Assembly: GCA_005893365.1 (NCBI GenBank)
Contig: VBPB01000227.1
Span: 1 to 5,414, forward strand
DNA: 5,414 nt
Direction of reading: 5' to 3'
Origin: Candidatus Eiseniibacteriota bacterium
GTDB lineage: Bacteria; Eisenbacteria; RBG-16-71-46
Shown: positions 1 to 5,414 of the stretch, piece after piece
Numbering within the stretch: the first letter of the stretch is position 1
How the letters are laid out: each line of letters begins with the position of its first letter
Translations under genes and position numbers: made by a program
Notes under the pieces: model-generated
Databases searched by the model: none
The model's input: only the letters and a program-made list of their open reading frames with translations
Told to the model about the DNA's origin: nothing

Positions 1-192
1 CAGTTCGCGAGCGGGCCCGACGACCCGGCCGCGCTGCTGGTCGGGCCGACCCTGAACCTCCAGAAGGAGAAGGTGCAGATTTCGCTGGGCTGGCATCCCC
101 AGGTCTGGGGCGATCCGCGCACCGCGCATGGCCTCGACCTCGCGGACTTCCCGCGCTCCGAGGTGCGGCTGCTGCTCGGCGTCGAGCTGTGA
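1..192 (+). CDS. C-terminal fragment of a probable outer-membrane beta-barrel protein (5' partial)
   Basis: The reading frame is open from base 1 and ends at TGA 190-192, leaving 63 codons of a gene that begins before the window. The tail has alternating polar and hydrophobic stretches with aromatics (around VQISLGWHPQVWG) and ends in a beta-strand-like RLLLGVEL. This resembles the last strands of an outer-membrane barrel, although the final residue is Leu and not the usual Phe. The frame uses G/C-rich third positions like its neighbours, which supports real coding. It overlaps the following cytochrome gene by 4 bases (GTGA), so the two are probably co-translated. The barrel reading is inference from pattern only; no family is recognised and it could be another exported beta-rich protein. 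Confidence 0.55.
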   Translation, partial: QFASGPDDPAALLVGPTLNLQKEKVQISLGWHPQVWGDPRTAHGLDLADFPRSEVRLLLGVEL

Positions 193-503
193 GGCCGCGG
201 GCGGCCTCACGCGCGGCGGGGAGCGCGTGCCTCCTGCTGCTGGCACTCGGGTGCGCCGCCGGCCAGCGGATGGCCGCGGCCCCGGCCGCGCCCGAGGCGA
301 CCCCGGCGCATGCCATCCTGGCCAAGCGCTGCGCCAACTGCCACCGGCTTCCCGAGCCCGCGCGCATGAGCCGCGATCGGTGGCTGCGCGCCCTCGACCG
401 CATGCGGCGGCGGGTGCGCCTGCCCGAGGCCGAGTGGGACACGCTCGCCACGCTCGCGGCGGCCGACTCGGCCGGGGCGGCGGCCCCCGCGCCCGGACGG
501 TAG
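189..503 (+). CDS. Small exported monohaem c-type cytochrome, possibly a lipoprotein
   Basis: A 104-residue protein. The N-terminus has basic residues (R2, R4, R8), then a hydrophobic run (about residues 13-21) ending at LALGC with Cys22. This could be a lipoprotein signal, although the lipobox is not ideal (A-L-G-C instead of L-A-G-C), so ordinary signal-peptidase cleavage is also possible. The haem-binding motif CANCH lies at residues 48-52, giving one covalently bound c-type haem with His52 as proximal ligand. Met72 (or Met60) is a candidate sixth ligand. The C-terminal half is arginine-rich and helical, then an Ala/Pro tail. The start is GTG 189, chosen because it places the signal peptide at the N-terminus and overlaps the upstream stop as GTGA, implying translational coupling. 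Expected role: periplasmic or membrane-attached electron carrier. Its redox partner is not visible; the upstream barrel-like protein is the obvious candidate. Confidence 0.8.
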   Translation: MRPRAASRAAGSACLLLLALGCAAGQRMAAAPAAPEATPAHAILAKRCANCHRLPEPARMSRDRWLRALDRMRRRVRLPEAEWDTLATLAAADSAGAAAPAPGR

Positions 504-528
504 GGACCGCGCCCCCGTCCGGCCGAGC

Positions 529-546
529 GCGGGGCTGCCGCCCCGC
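529..546 (+). terminator. GC-only hairpin after the cytochrome gene (possible terminator or stem)
   Basis: GCGGGGC (529-535), loop TGCC, then GCCCCGC (540-546) form a perfect 7-bp stem 26 bases after the cytochrome stop. No T-run follows, so it is not a classical intrinsic terminator. In a genome this GC-rich it could still slow or end transcription, or protect the 3' end of the upstream transcript. It separates the cytochrome gene from the promoter candidate of the ABC operon. Confidence 0.35.
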
Positions 547-557
547 CCACTTGGGAA

Positions 558-587
558 GTGACACCCCCGGGGGGATGCCGCTACAGT
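558..587 (+). promoter_or_regulatory. Candidate sigma-70-type promoter for the ABC exporter operon
   Basis: GTGACA (558-563; 5 of 6 to TTGACA) and TACAGT (582-587; 4 of 6 to TATAAT) are separated by 18 bases. A start about 7 bases past the -10 box would fall at roughly 594-596, on the GTG (596) chosen for the ATPase. No Shine-Dalgarno-like sequence precedes that GTG, so a leaderless transcript is plausible. The -35 box overlaps a perfect inverted repeat, CACTT-GGG-AAGTG (548-560), and a CCCCCGGGGG palindrome lies at 564-573 in the spacer; either could bind a regulator. This is pattern recognition only. Confidence 0.5.
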
Positions 588-595
588 CCCGCCCC

Positions 596-1545
<950 letters not shown>

Positions 1546-1549
<4 letters not shown>

Positions 1550-2862
1550 TCCCGACCCTGCTCCGCATCGCCCTCACCAACCTGCGCCGCGACCGCGTGG
1601 TGCAGGCGATGGCTTTCCTGATGCCGGTCATCTTCTTCTCGATCTTCGCCGGCGTGTTCGGCAGCCAGGGCCGCGACCGGACCGCCCGCGTGCGGGTGGC
1701 GGTCGTCGACGAGGACGGCTCGGCCGCCAGCGCCCGCCTGGTCACCGCACTCAAGGAGGAGAATGGGCTCAGCACGCGGACCGTGGCACCCCCGGTCGGG
1801 GCCGCGCCCAAGGCCGCCGCGGTGACGCTCGATCGCGCCCGGGCGCTGGCGCTGGTCCGCGCCGGGGACGTGCCGGTGGCGATCGTGATCCCGAAGGGAT
1901 TCGGCGCGAGCTTCGGCAGCTTCGACTCGAGCGGCCGGACGGTCGAGCTGCTCTCCGACACGTCGGACCCGGTGGCGCCGCAGGTGGTCTCGGGCCTGCT
2001 CCAGAAGGTCGCAATGACCGCCGCCCCCGACCTCCTCGCCAAGCAGGGCATCGGCATGTTCGAGAAGTACGCGGGCGGCCTGACCCCCGAGCAGAAGCGC
2101 GTGACCGAGTCGTGGTTCGGCATGCTCGACGGCAAGGCGCCCAGCGACAGCGCCAAGACCGGGACCGGCCCAAGCGCCGGCGGGCCCGCGGCCGGCGGCG
2201 CGAAGATGGGCGGCCTCATCAACGCCAGGATCGTCGACGTGCTGGGCGAGAAGAAGACCAACCCGATCATCGCTTTCTACGCGGCCGGGATCGCGGTGAT
2301 GTTCCTGCTCTTCAGCGCCTCGGGCGCCGGCGGCGCGCTGCTGGACGAGGTCGAGAGCGGGACGCTCGAGCGGCTGCTCACCTCGAGCGCCAGCATGAGC
2401 ACCATCCTGGCCGGCAAGTGGGTCTACGTCACGCTGCTCGGCATCTTCCAGATCACGGTGATGTTCGTGTGGGGCATGGTCGCCTTCAGGCTCGATCTGC
2501 TCCACCACCTGCCGGGCTTCTCGGTCATGACGCTCTTCACCGCCATGGCCGCGGCCGGCTTCGGGCTGGTGCTGGCGACCCTGTGCAAGAGCCGCCAGCA
2601 GCTGGCCGGCCTCTCGACCATCCTCATCCTCACCCAGTCGGCGCTCGGCGGCAGCATGTTCCCGCGCTTCCTGATGAGCGAGAGCATGCAGAAGATGGGG
2701 CTCTTCACCTTCAACGCCTGGGCGCTCGACGGCTACATCAAGGTGTTCTGGCGCGACGCGCCGCTCACGGCCCTCTGGCCCCAGCTCGCCGTCCTCACCG
2801 CGCTGACCGCGGTGTTCCTGATCGTGGCCCGCCTGCTGGCCCGTCGCTGGGAGACGATGTAG
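1546..2862 (+). CDS. ABC-2 type transporter, permease subunit
   Basis: A 438-residue inner-membrane protein pairing with the upstream ATPase. TM1 is at about 21-39, followed by a large extracytoplasmic domain (about 41-238), then five hydrophobic segments at about 241-264, 291-314, 324-346, 351-370 and 409-431. This matches the ABC-2 permease layout with a long first external loop. After TM2, a cytoplasmic DEVESGTLERLLTS (267-280) is the conserved ABC-2 segment expected to contact the ATPase, and the LGGSMFP stretch (367-373) before the last region is also typical. The external loop has a Gly/Ala/Pro-rich low-complexity stretch near 205-223. Start ATG 1546 overlaps the ATPase stop as ATGA, with GGGAG (1533-1537) eight bases upstream as a good ribosome binding site, so synthesis of the two subunits is coupled. 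Direction is most likely export; the substrate cannot be read from the sequence. Confidence 0.92.
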
Positions 2863-2880
2863 CGGCCGAGCACGCCTGAC

Positions 2881-2896
2881 CGAGCCGGGCTCGTTT
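2881..2896 (+). terminator. Weak candidate terminator after the ABC operon
   Basis: CGAGC (2881-2885), loop CGG, GCTCG (2889-2893) form a perfect 5-bp stem followed directly by TTT (2894-2896), 18 bases after the permease stop. The stem and T-run are both short, so termination may be partial and some transcripts could read into the polysaccharide genes. Confidence 0.35.
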
Positions 2897-2924
2897 CCGG
2901 GCCTCCGCCGGCCGATGCTAGAAT
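2894..2924 (+). promoter_or_regulatory. Candidate promoter for the polysaccharide gene cluster
   Basis: TAGAAT (2919-2924) matches TATAAT in 5 of 6 positions and sits in a GCTAGAATC context that resembles the GCTACAGTC box before the ABC operon. The -35 is poor: TTTCCG (2894-2899) with a 19-base spacer is the best seen. A start near 2931 would give a leader of about 100 bases, beginning almost exactly where the 12-bp repeats begin and ending at the glycosyltransferase ATG (3034). Confidence 0.45.
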
Positions 2925-2932
2925 CGTCGCGC

Positions 2933-3010
2933 GACGTCCCACTCCCACTCGATGTCCCACCCGACGTCCCACCCGACGCCCCACCCGGCGCCCCACGCGC
3001 CGCCCCGGCC
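2933..3010. repeat. Degenerate 12-bp tandem repeat in the glycosyltransferase leader
   Basis: Six units of a GACGTCCCACCC-like 12-mer start at 2933, 2951, 2963, 2975, 2987 and 2999, with an extra half unit CCACTC at 2945-2950. The copies at 2951 and 2963 differ by one base, and copies decay towards 3010. The + strand is C-rich; the minus strand (template for the downstream gene) carries repeated GGG-T-GGG pairs separated by 4-5 bases, meeting the usual four-run pattern for a G-quadruplex. The array lies between the predicted transcription start and the glycosyltransferase ATG, so it would be in the 5' untranslated leader. Confidence 0.85.
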
Positions 3011-3033
3011 CCCGGAGTCCGAATCCGGCCTTG

Positions 3034-3891
3034 ATGGAGCTCTCCGTCGTCATCGTCGACTACCGCTCGCGCGGGCCCCTGCTCGAGTGCCTCGCGGCGC
3101 TGGAGGCGGACGCGGCGGGCATCGCGCACGAGATCGTGGTGGTGGACAACGACCCGGTGGGCGGCGACCTGCTGGCGATCGGGCGCGACCATCCCGGCGT
3201 GCGCGGCATCGCCAACGCCGAGAACGTGGGCTACGCGCGTGCCATCAATCAGGGGATCGCCGCCACCACCGGTGCGTTCGTGCTGGCGATGAACCCCGAC
3301 TGCCGGCTCGAGCGCGGCGCACTCGCCGCCCTGATGGGCCACCTGCGCACGCATCCCAAGACCGCGGTGGTCGGCCCGATGATCCGCGACAGCGACGGGA
3401 CGCTCCAGTACTCGGCGCGCGCCTTCCCCGACCACCTCACGTTCCTGTTCAACCGCTACTCCTTGCTCACCCGGCTCTTCCCCGCCAACCGGTTCTCGCG
3501 GCGCTACCTGCTCTCGGACTGGGATCACGCCTCGGTGCGCGACGTGGACTGGCTCTCGGGCGCCTGCCTGATGGTGAGGCGTGACGCCATCCGCGAGGTG
3601 GGCGGCATGGACGAGGCGTTCTTCATGTTCAACGAGGACGTGGACTGGTGCCGGCGCATGAAGACGGCCGGCTGGGCGGTGACCTACGTGCCCGGGGCGC
3701 GCTGCGTCCACCACGTCGGCGCGAGCCGCAAGAAGGTGGCCTCCCGGGTGATCCTCGAGCGGCACCGCGGGATGATCCACTACTTCCACAAGCACCACCC
3801 CACCCACCCGGTCGTGACATTCTGTGCCGATGCGCTCATCCTGATGCGCGCCGGAGTGATGCTGACCGCCAATGCCCTGAGGCCGCGATGA
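3034..3891 (+). CDS. Family 2 glycosyltransferase (rhamnosyltransferase-like)
   Basis: A 285-residue GT-A fold enzyme transferring a sugar from a nucleotide donor to a growing glycan on the cytoplasmic face of the inner membrane. The N-terminal Rossmann-like strand is LSVVIVDYRS (3-12), then VVVDND (35-40), NVGYARAINQG (64-74) and the metal/nucleotide motif NPD (87-89) in place of a strict DxD. The acceptor half has VDWLSGACLMVRR (171-183), GGMDEAFFMFNEDVDWC (190-206), with E201/D202/D204 the likely catalytic acids, and AGW followed by YVPGARCVHH. This order is typical of WbbL-like rhamnosyltransferases, but donor and acceptor are inferred from family only. ATG 3034 is preferred over the adjacent TTG 3031 because it gives MELSVVIVDY. 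The ribosome binding site is weak (GGAG 3014-3017, 16 bases away). The gene shares its reading frame with the next large gene, separated by a single TGA, and lies in a glycan cluster with it. Confidence 0.9.
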   Translation: MELSVVIVDYRSRGPLLECLAALEADAAGIAHEIVVVDNDPVGGDLLAIGRDHPGVRGIANAENVGYARAINQGIAATTGAFVLAMNPDCRLERGALAALMGHLRTHPKTAVVGPMIRDSDGTLQYSARAFPDHLTFLFNRYSLLTRLFPANRFSRRYLLSDWDHASVRDVDWLSGACLMVRRDAIREVGGMDEAFFMFNEDVDWCRRMKTAGWAVTYVPGARCVHHVGASRKKVASRVILERHRGMIHYFHKHHPTHPVVTFCADALILMRAGVMLTANALRPR

Positions 3892-3941
3892 CCACGGTCC
3901 GCCGCCGACCGATCCCCGCCCCGTCCCCTCGGATGCGCTGA
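3888..3941 (+). CDS. Possible 17-codon mini-ORF between the glycosyltransferase and WecA-type genes
   Basis: ATG 3888 overlaps the glycosyltransferase stop as ATGA; the frame reads MTTVRRRPIPAPSPRMR and ends at TGA 3939-3941, five bases before the GTG (3946) of the next gene. The peptide is basic and proline-rich with no recognisable domain. The precise spacing would let a ribosome pass from one large gene to the next by reinitiation, which would explain why the next gene has almost no ribosome binding site. It may equally be chance, since ATGA overlaps are common in GC-rich operons and no ribosome binding site is evident. Confidence 0.25.
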   Translation: MTTVRRRPIPAPSPRMR

Positions 3942-3945
3942 GCGC

Positions 3946-5025
3946 GTGCCCTACTCCCTGTCGCTCGCCCTCGTGGCCTTCGCGGTGACGCTGCTCCTCA
4001 CGCCGCTGGTCATCGCCTTCTCGCGCCGGGCGGGTGCGATGGACGAGCCCGGGCCGCGCCGCATCCACGCCCAGCCGGTGCCGACGCTGGGCGGCCTGGG
4101 CATCGCGGTCGCGGTGCTGGGGGTGGCGTGGGCGGCGCGCTCGCTGCCGAGCCCGGCCCAGGCGCTGGAGCTGCGCCCGCTGCTCGGGCTCACCCTCGCG
4201 GCCGTGCCGATGCTGCTGCTGGGCGCGGTGGACGACCTGCGCGGCACCCACCCGTGGGTCAAGCTGGCGATCCAGGCGTGCGCCGCCCTGGTGCTGGTGG
4301 GGTTCGGCTACGGCGTGCCGGTCCTGACCAATCCCTTCGGCGGCTCGTTCTCCTCCGGTGTCTTCAACGCCCCGCTCACCGTCGTCTGGGTGCTGCTGGT
4401 CATCAACGCCATCAACCTGATCGACGGGCTGGACGGGCTCGCGGCCGGGGCGGTGACCATCGCCTCGATGGCGCTCTGGTGGGTGGGGCGCACCCACGGC
4501 GACTTCTACGTCATGTTCTTCTGCTCGCTCCTGATCGGCGCCAGCCTGGGATTCCTGAGATACAACTTCCCGCCCGCGCGCATCTTCATGGGCGATACCG
4601 GCAGCCACTTCCTGGGGCTGGTGCTCGCCGCCGTCTCGCTGCTCGAGAACCGCAAGGGTACCGCGGCGGTGACGCTGCTCTTCCCGCTGGTGGCGATGGG
4701 GATCCCGATCGCCGACAGCGTGCTGGCATTCCTGCGCCGGGCGGCGCGCGGCACCCCGGTGTTCCGCGCCGACTCCGAGCACATCCATCACCGCTTGCTG
4801 CGGCTCGGGCTCTCGCCGCGGACCACGCTGTTCGTGCTCTGGTACCTGTGCGCCTACCTGGGGGTGGCGGGGGTCGTGATCTCGGCGCTCTCGCGCGAGT
4901 ACGTGTGGATGATGACCGCGCTGATGGCGTTGGGGCTGGTGTTCGCCTTCGAGGTGCTCGAGTTCATCGACCGGCGGCTCTCCGAGCGCGGCGACGAGCC
5001 GCCCGACCAGCCCCGCGGGCGCTGA
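3946..5025 (+). CDS. WecA/TagO-type polyprenyl-phosphate sugar-1-phosphate transferase (MraY/WecA family)
   Basis: A 359-residue polytopic inner-membrane enzyme that moves a HexNAc-1-phosphate (often GlcNAc-1-P) from UDP-sugar to undecaprenyl phosphate, the first step of many O-antigen, teichoic-acid-like and exopolysaccharide pathways. Family motifs in order: DEPGPRRIHAQPVPTLGG (33-50), the Mg-binding pair VDDLRG (D96, D97), NAINLIDGLDGLAAG (154-168; D160 and D163 catalytic region), RYNFPPARIFMGDTGS (205-220; D217), and the His-rich HIHHRLLRLG (279-288), which favours the WecA/TagO branch over MraY. About ten or eleven hydrophobic segments and a charged tail; length is normal for the family. 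GTG 3946 is the first start available after the upstream stop and gives the expected N-terminal membrane helix. Its stop shares one base with the next ATG (TGATG). The exact sugar is not determined by these motifs, so orthology to wecA itself is not claimed. Confidence 0.93.
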   Translation: MPYSLSLALVAFAVTLLLTPLVIAFSRRAGAMDEPGPRRIHAQPVPTLGGLGIAVAVLGVAWAARSLPSPAQALELRPLLGLTLAAVPMLLLGAVDDLRGTHPWVKLAIQACAALVLVGFGYGVPVLTNPFGGSFSSGVFNAPLTVVWVLLVINAINLIDGLDGLAAGAVTIASMALWWVGRTHGDFYVMFFCSLLIGASLGFLRYNFPPARIFMGDTGSHFLGLVLAAVSLLENRKGTAAVTLLFPLVAMGIPIADSVLAFLRRAARGTPVFRADSEHIHHRLLRLGLSPRTTLFVLWYLCAYLGVAGVVISALSREYVWMMTALMALGLVFAFEVLEFIDRRLSERGDEPPDQPRGR

Positions 5026-5121
5026 TGTGGAACAACCTGGTCAGCCTGCGTGAGGTCGTGCAGGTCGCCCCCTGATGTGGAACAACCTCATCAGCCTGCG
5101 TGAGGTCGCCCAGCTCGCGCG
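5022..5121 (+). repeat. 50-bp imperfect tandem duplication across a stop/start junction
   Basis: Bases 5022-5071 and 5072-5121 align without gaps and match at 43 of 50 positions; mismatches are at 5039, 5040, 5059, 5060, 5064, 5069 and 5071. Each copy begins with CTGATGTGG, so each holds a TGA stop overlapped by an ATG start. The first TGA ends the WecA-type gene and the second ends a mini-ORF. Since 50 is not a multiple of three, the first copy is out of frame with the methyltransferase. The encoded peptides run in parallel: MWNNLVSLREVVQVAP and MWNNLISLREVAQLAR. Confidence 0.95.
5025..5075 (+). pseudogene. 16-codon mini-ORF: remnant or duplicate of a methyltransferase start
   Basis: ATG 5025 overlaps the WecA-type stop by one base and the frame ends at TGA 5073-5075, itself overlapping the methyltransferase ATG (5075). 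The peptide MWNNLVSLREVVQVAP is a near copy of the N-terminus of the next protein, with mostly conservative changes (V/I, V/A, V/L). It is either a partial duplication out of frame, the relic of a deleted paralogous methyltransferase gene, or a short translated upstream ORF that controls the next gene by reinitiation. No Shine-Dalgarno sequence precedes its ATG; the copy itself supplies AGG (5062-5064) ten bases before the real start. Confidence 0.5.
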
Positions 5122-5414
5122 CCGATTGGCGCGCGAGCCGGCGCTGGCGCGCGGCGTCCTCGCCCGCCTCCCACTCACCGGCCGCGGCCGGGTCGAAGCG
5201 GCCTGGGCCCACACCGAGAGCCTCACGCGCCAGTGGTGGGACATCCCCGCCGTGGTCGCGCGCTGGAACCGGATGATCTCGGGAGACCCCGCCTGCCCAC
5301 CCCATCGCTACCTGGTCGAGACATACCTGCGCGGGCGCGGGCCGCTGCGTGCGCTCTCGCTCGGCTGCGGCGACGGGACCAAGGAGATGGACTGGGCCGC
5401 GACCGGCGCGTTCC
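5075..5414 (+). CDS. Class I SAM-dependent methyltransferase (3' partial)
   Basis: The frame is open from ATG 5075 to the window edge, giving 113 residues of a longer protein. Residues 1-32 form a basic amphipathic helical lead (MWNNLISLREVAQLARR). Then comes QWWDIPAVVARWNRMISGDP (53-72), a segment I associate with methyltransferases of glycan clusters, and a helix ending in YLVETYLRGRG (79-89). The glycine-rich SAM-binding motif I is ALSLGCGDGTKE (93-104). The rest of the Rossmann fold, including motifs II-IV and substrate residues, is outside the window. Position after a WecA-type enzyme and a family 2 glycosyltransferase suggests sugar O-methylation or another role in surface-glycan synthesis, but substrate is unknown. 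ATG 5075 is chosen because it overlaps the upstream stop and precedes the whole conserved region; AGG at 5062-5064 is a modest ribosome binding site. Confidence 0.85.
   Translation, partial: MWNNLISLREVAQLARRLAREPALARGVLARLPLTGRGRVEAAWAHTESLTRQWWDIPAVVARWNRMISGDPACPPHRYLVETYLRGRGPLRALSLGCGDGTKEMDWAATGAF
5113..5138. repeat. Perfect 11-bp inverted repeat inside the methyltransferase 5' end
   Basis: GCTCGCGCGCC (5113-5123), loop GATT, GGCGCGCGAGC (5128-5138) form a perfect 11-bp stem with 10 G-C pairs and one A-T pair, starting 38 bases after the A of the ATG. It encodes QLARRLAREP (residues 13-22), a palindromic-looking peptide. It begins where homology between the two 50-bp repeat copies breaks down. 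No T-run follows, so it is not a standard terminator, but an RNA stem this stable could slow ribosomes or polymerase. Confidence 0.9.

Noticed and set aside
128..595. An upstream extension of the ABC ATPase to ATG 128 or ATG 575
   Set aside because: The long extension overlaps the cytochrome gene in another frame and is Arg/Ala/Gly-rich without similarity to ABC proteins. ATG 575 lies between the -35 and -10 boxes of the likely promoter.
2933..3010. CRISPR array
   Set aside because: Units are only 12 bp, directly adjacent without spacers, and degenerate; no cas genes are nearby.
2952..3584. A + strand frame starting in the 12-bp repeats (MSHPTSHPTPHPAPH...)
   Set aside because: Beyond the repeats it is an out-of-frame reading of the glycosyltransferase gene, with Arg/Pro/Ala-rich content and no domain. 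The repeats are better read as leader DNA.
4964..5305. Minus-strand frame opposite the methyltransferase start
   Set aside because: No domain, Arg/Ala-rich composition, and it overlaps the better-supported WecA-type and methyltransferase genes.
5025..5414. A frameshift making the methyltransferase begin at ATG 5025
   Set aside because: The second copy supplies a complete in-frame N-terminus from ATG 5075. Joining both would repeat the same peptide twice, so a duplication explains the data better.

Overview
This is a very GC-rich window (about 70% or more by eye) with every recognisable gene on the + strand, tightly packed and often overlapping by 1-4 bases. The content (an apparent outer-membrane beta-barrel end, an exported CxxCH cytochrome, a polyprenyl-phosphate sugar transferase) suggests a high-GC Gram-negative bacterium, such as a Myxococcota-, Gemmatimonadota- or Eisenbacteria-like lineage. 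That placement is inference; no gene here fixes the taxon.

Layout. (1) Bases 1-503: the C-terminal end of a probable outer-membrane protein, coupled by a GTGA overlap to a small exported monohaem c-type cytochrome. (2) Bases 504-595: a gap packed with inverted repeats and a candidate promoter whose predicted start falls almost on the GTG of the next gene, so that mRNA may be leaderless. (3) Bases 596-2862: a two-gene ABC-2 exporter, ATPase then permease, joined by an ATGA overlap. (4) Bases 2863-3033: a short hairpin, a TAGAAT -10-like box and a degenerate 12-bp tandem repeat whose minus strand is rich in G-runs (G-quadruplex potential). (5) Bases 3034-5414: a surface-polysaccharide cluster: a family 2 glycosyltransferase, a WecA/TagO-type polyprenyl-phosphate sugar-1-phosphate transferase, and the start of a class I SAM-dependent methyltransferase that runs off the window.

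How the genes fit together. The WecA-type enzyme would start a glycan on undecaprenyl phosphate, the family 2 enzyme would add a sugar (rhamnosyltransferase-like), and the methyltransferase could modify a sugar or act on another small molecule. The ABC-2 exporter sits just upstream but appears to have its own promoter, so its link to the glycan is only positional.

The most unusual part is the junction between the WecA-type gene and the methyltransferase. The first ~50 bp of the methyltransferase, including the TGATG stop/start overlap, is present twice in tandem with 43 of 50 bases matching. The first copy is a 16-codon mini-ORF with TGATG overlaps at both ends. A perfect 11-bp inverted repeat follows directly inside the methyltransferase. 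I see no CRISPR array, rRNA, tRNA, insertion sequence or defence system.
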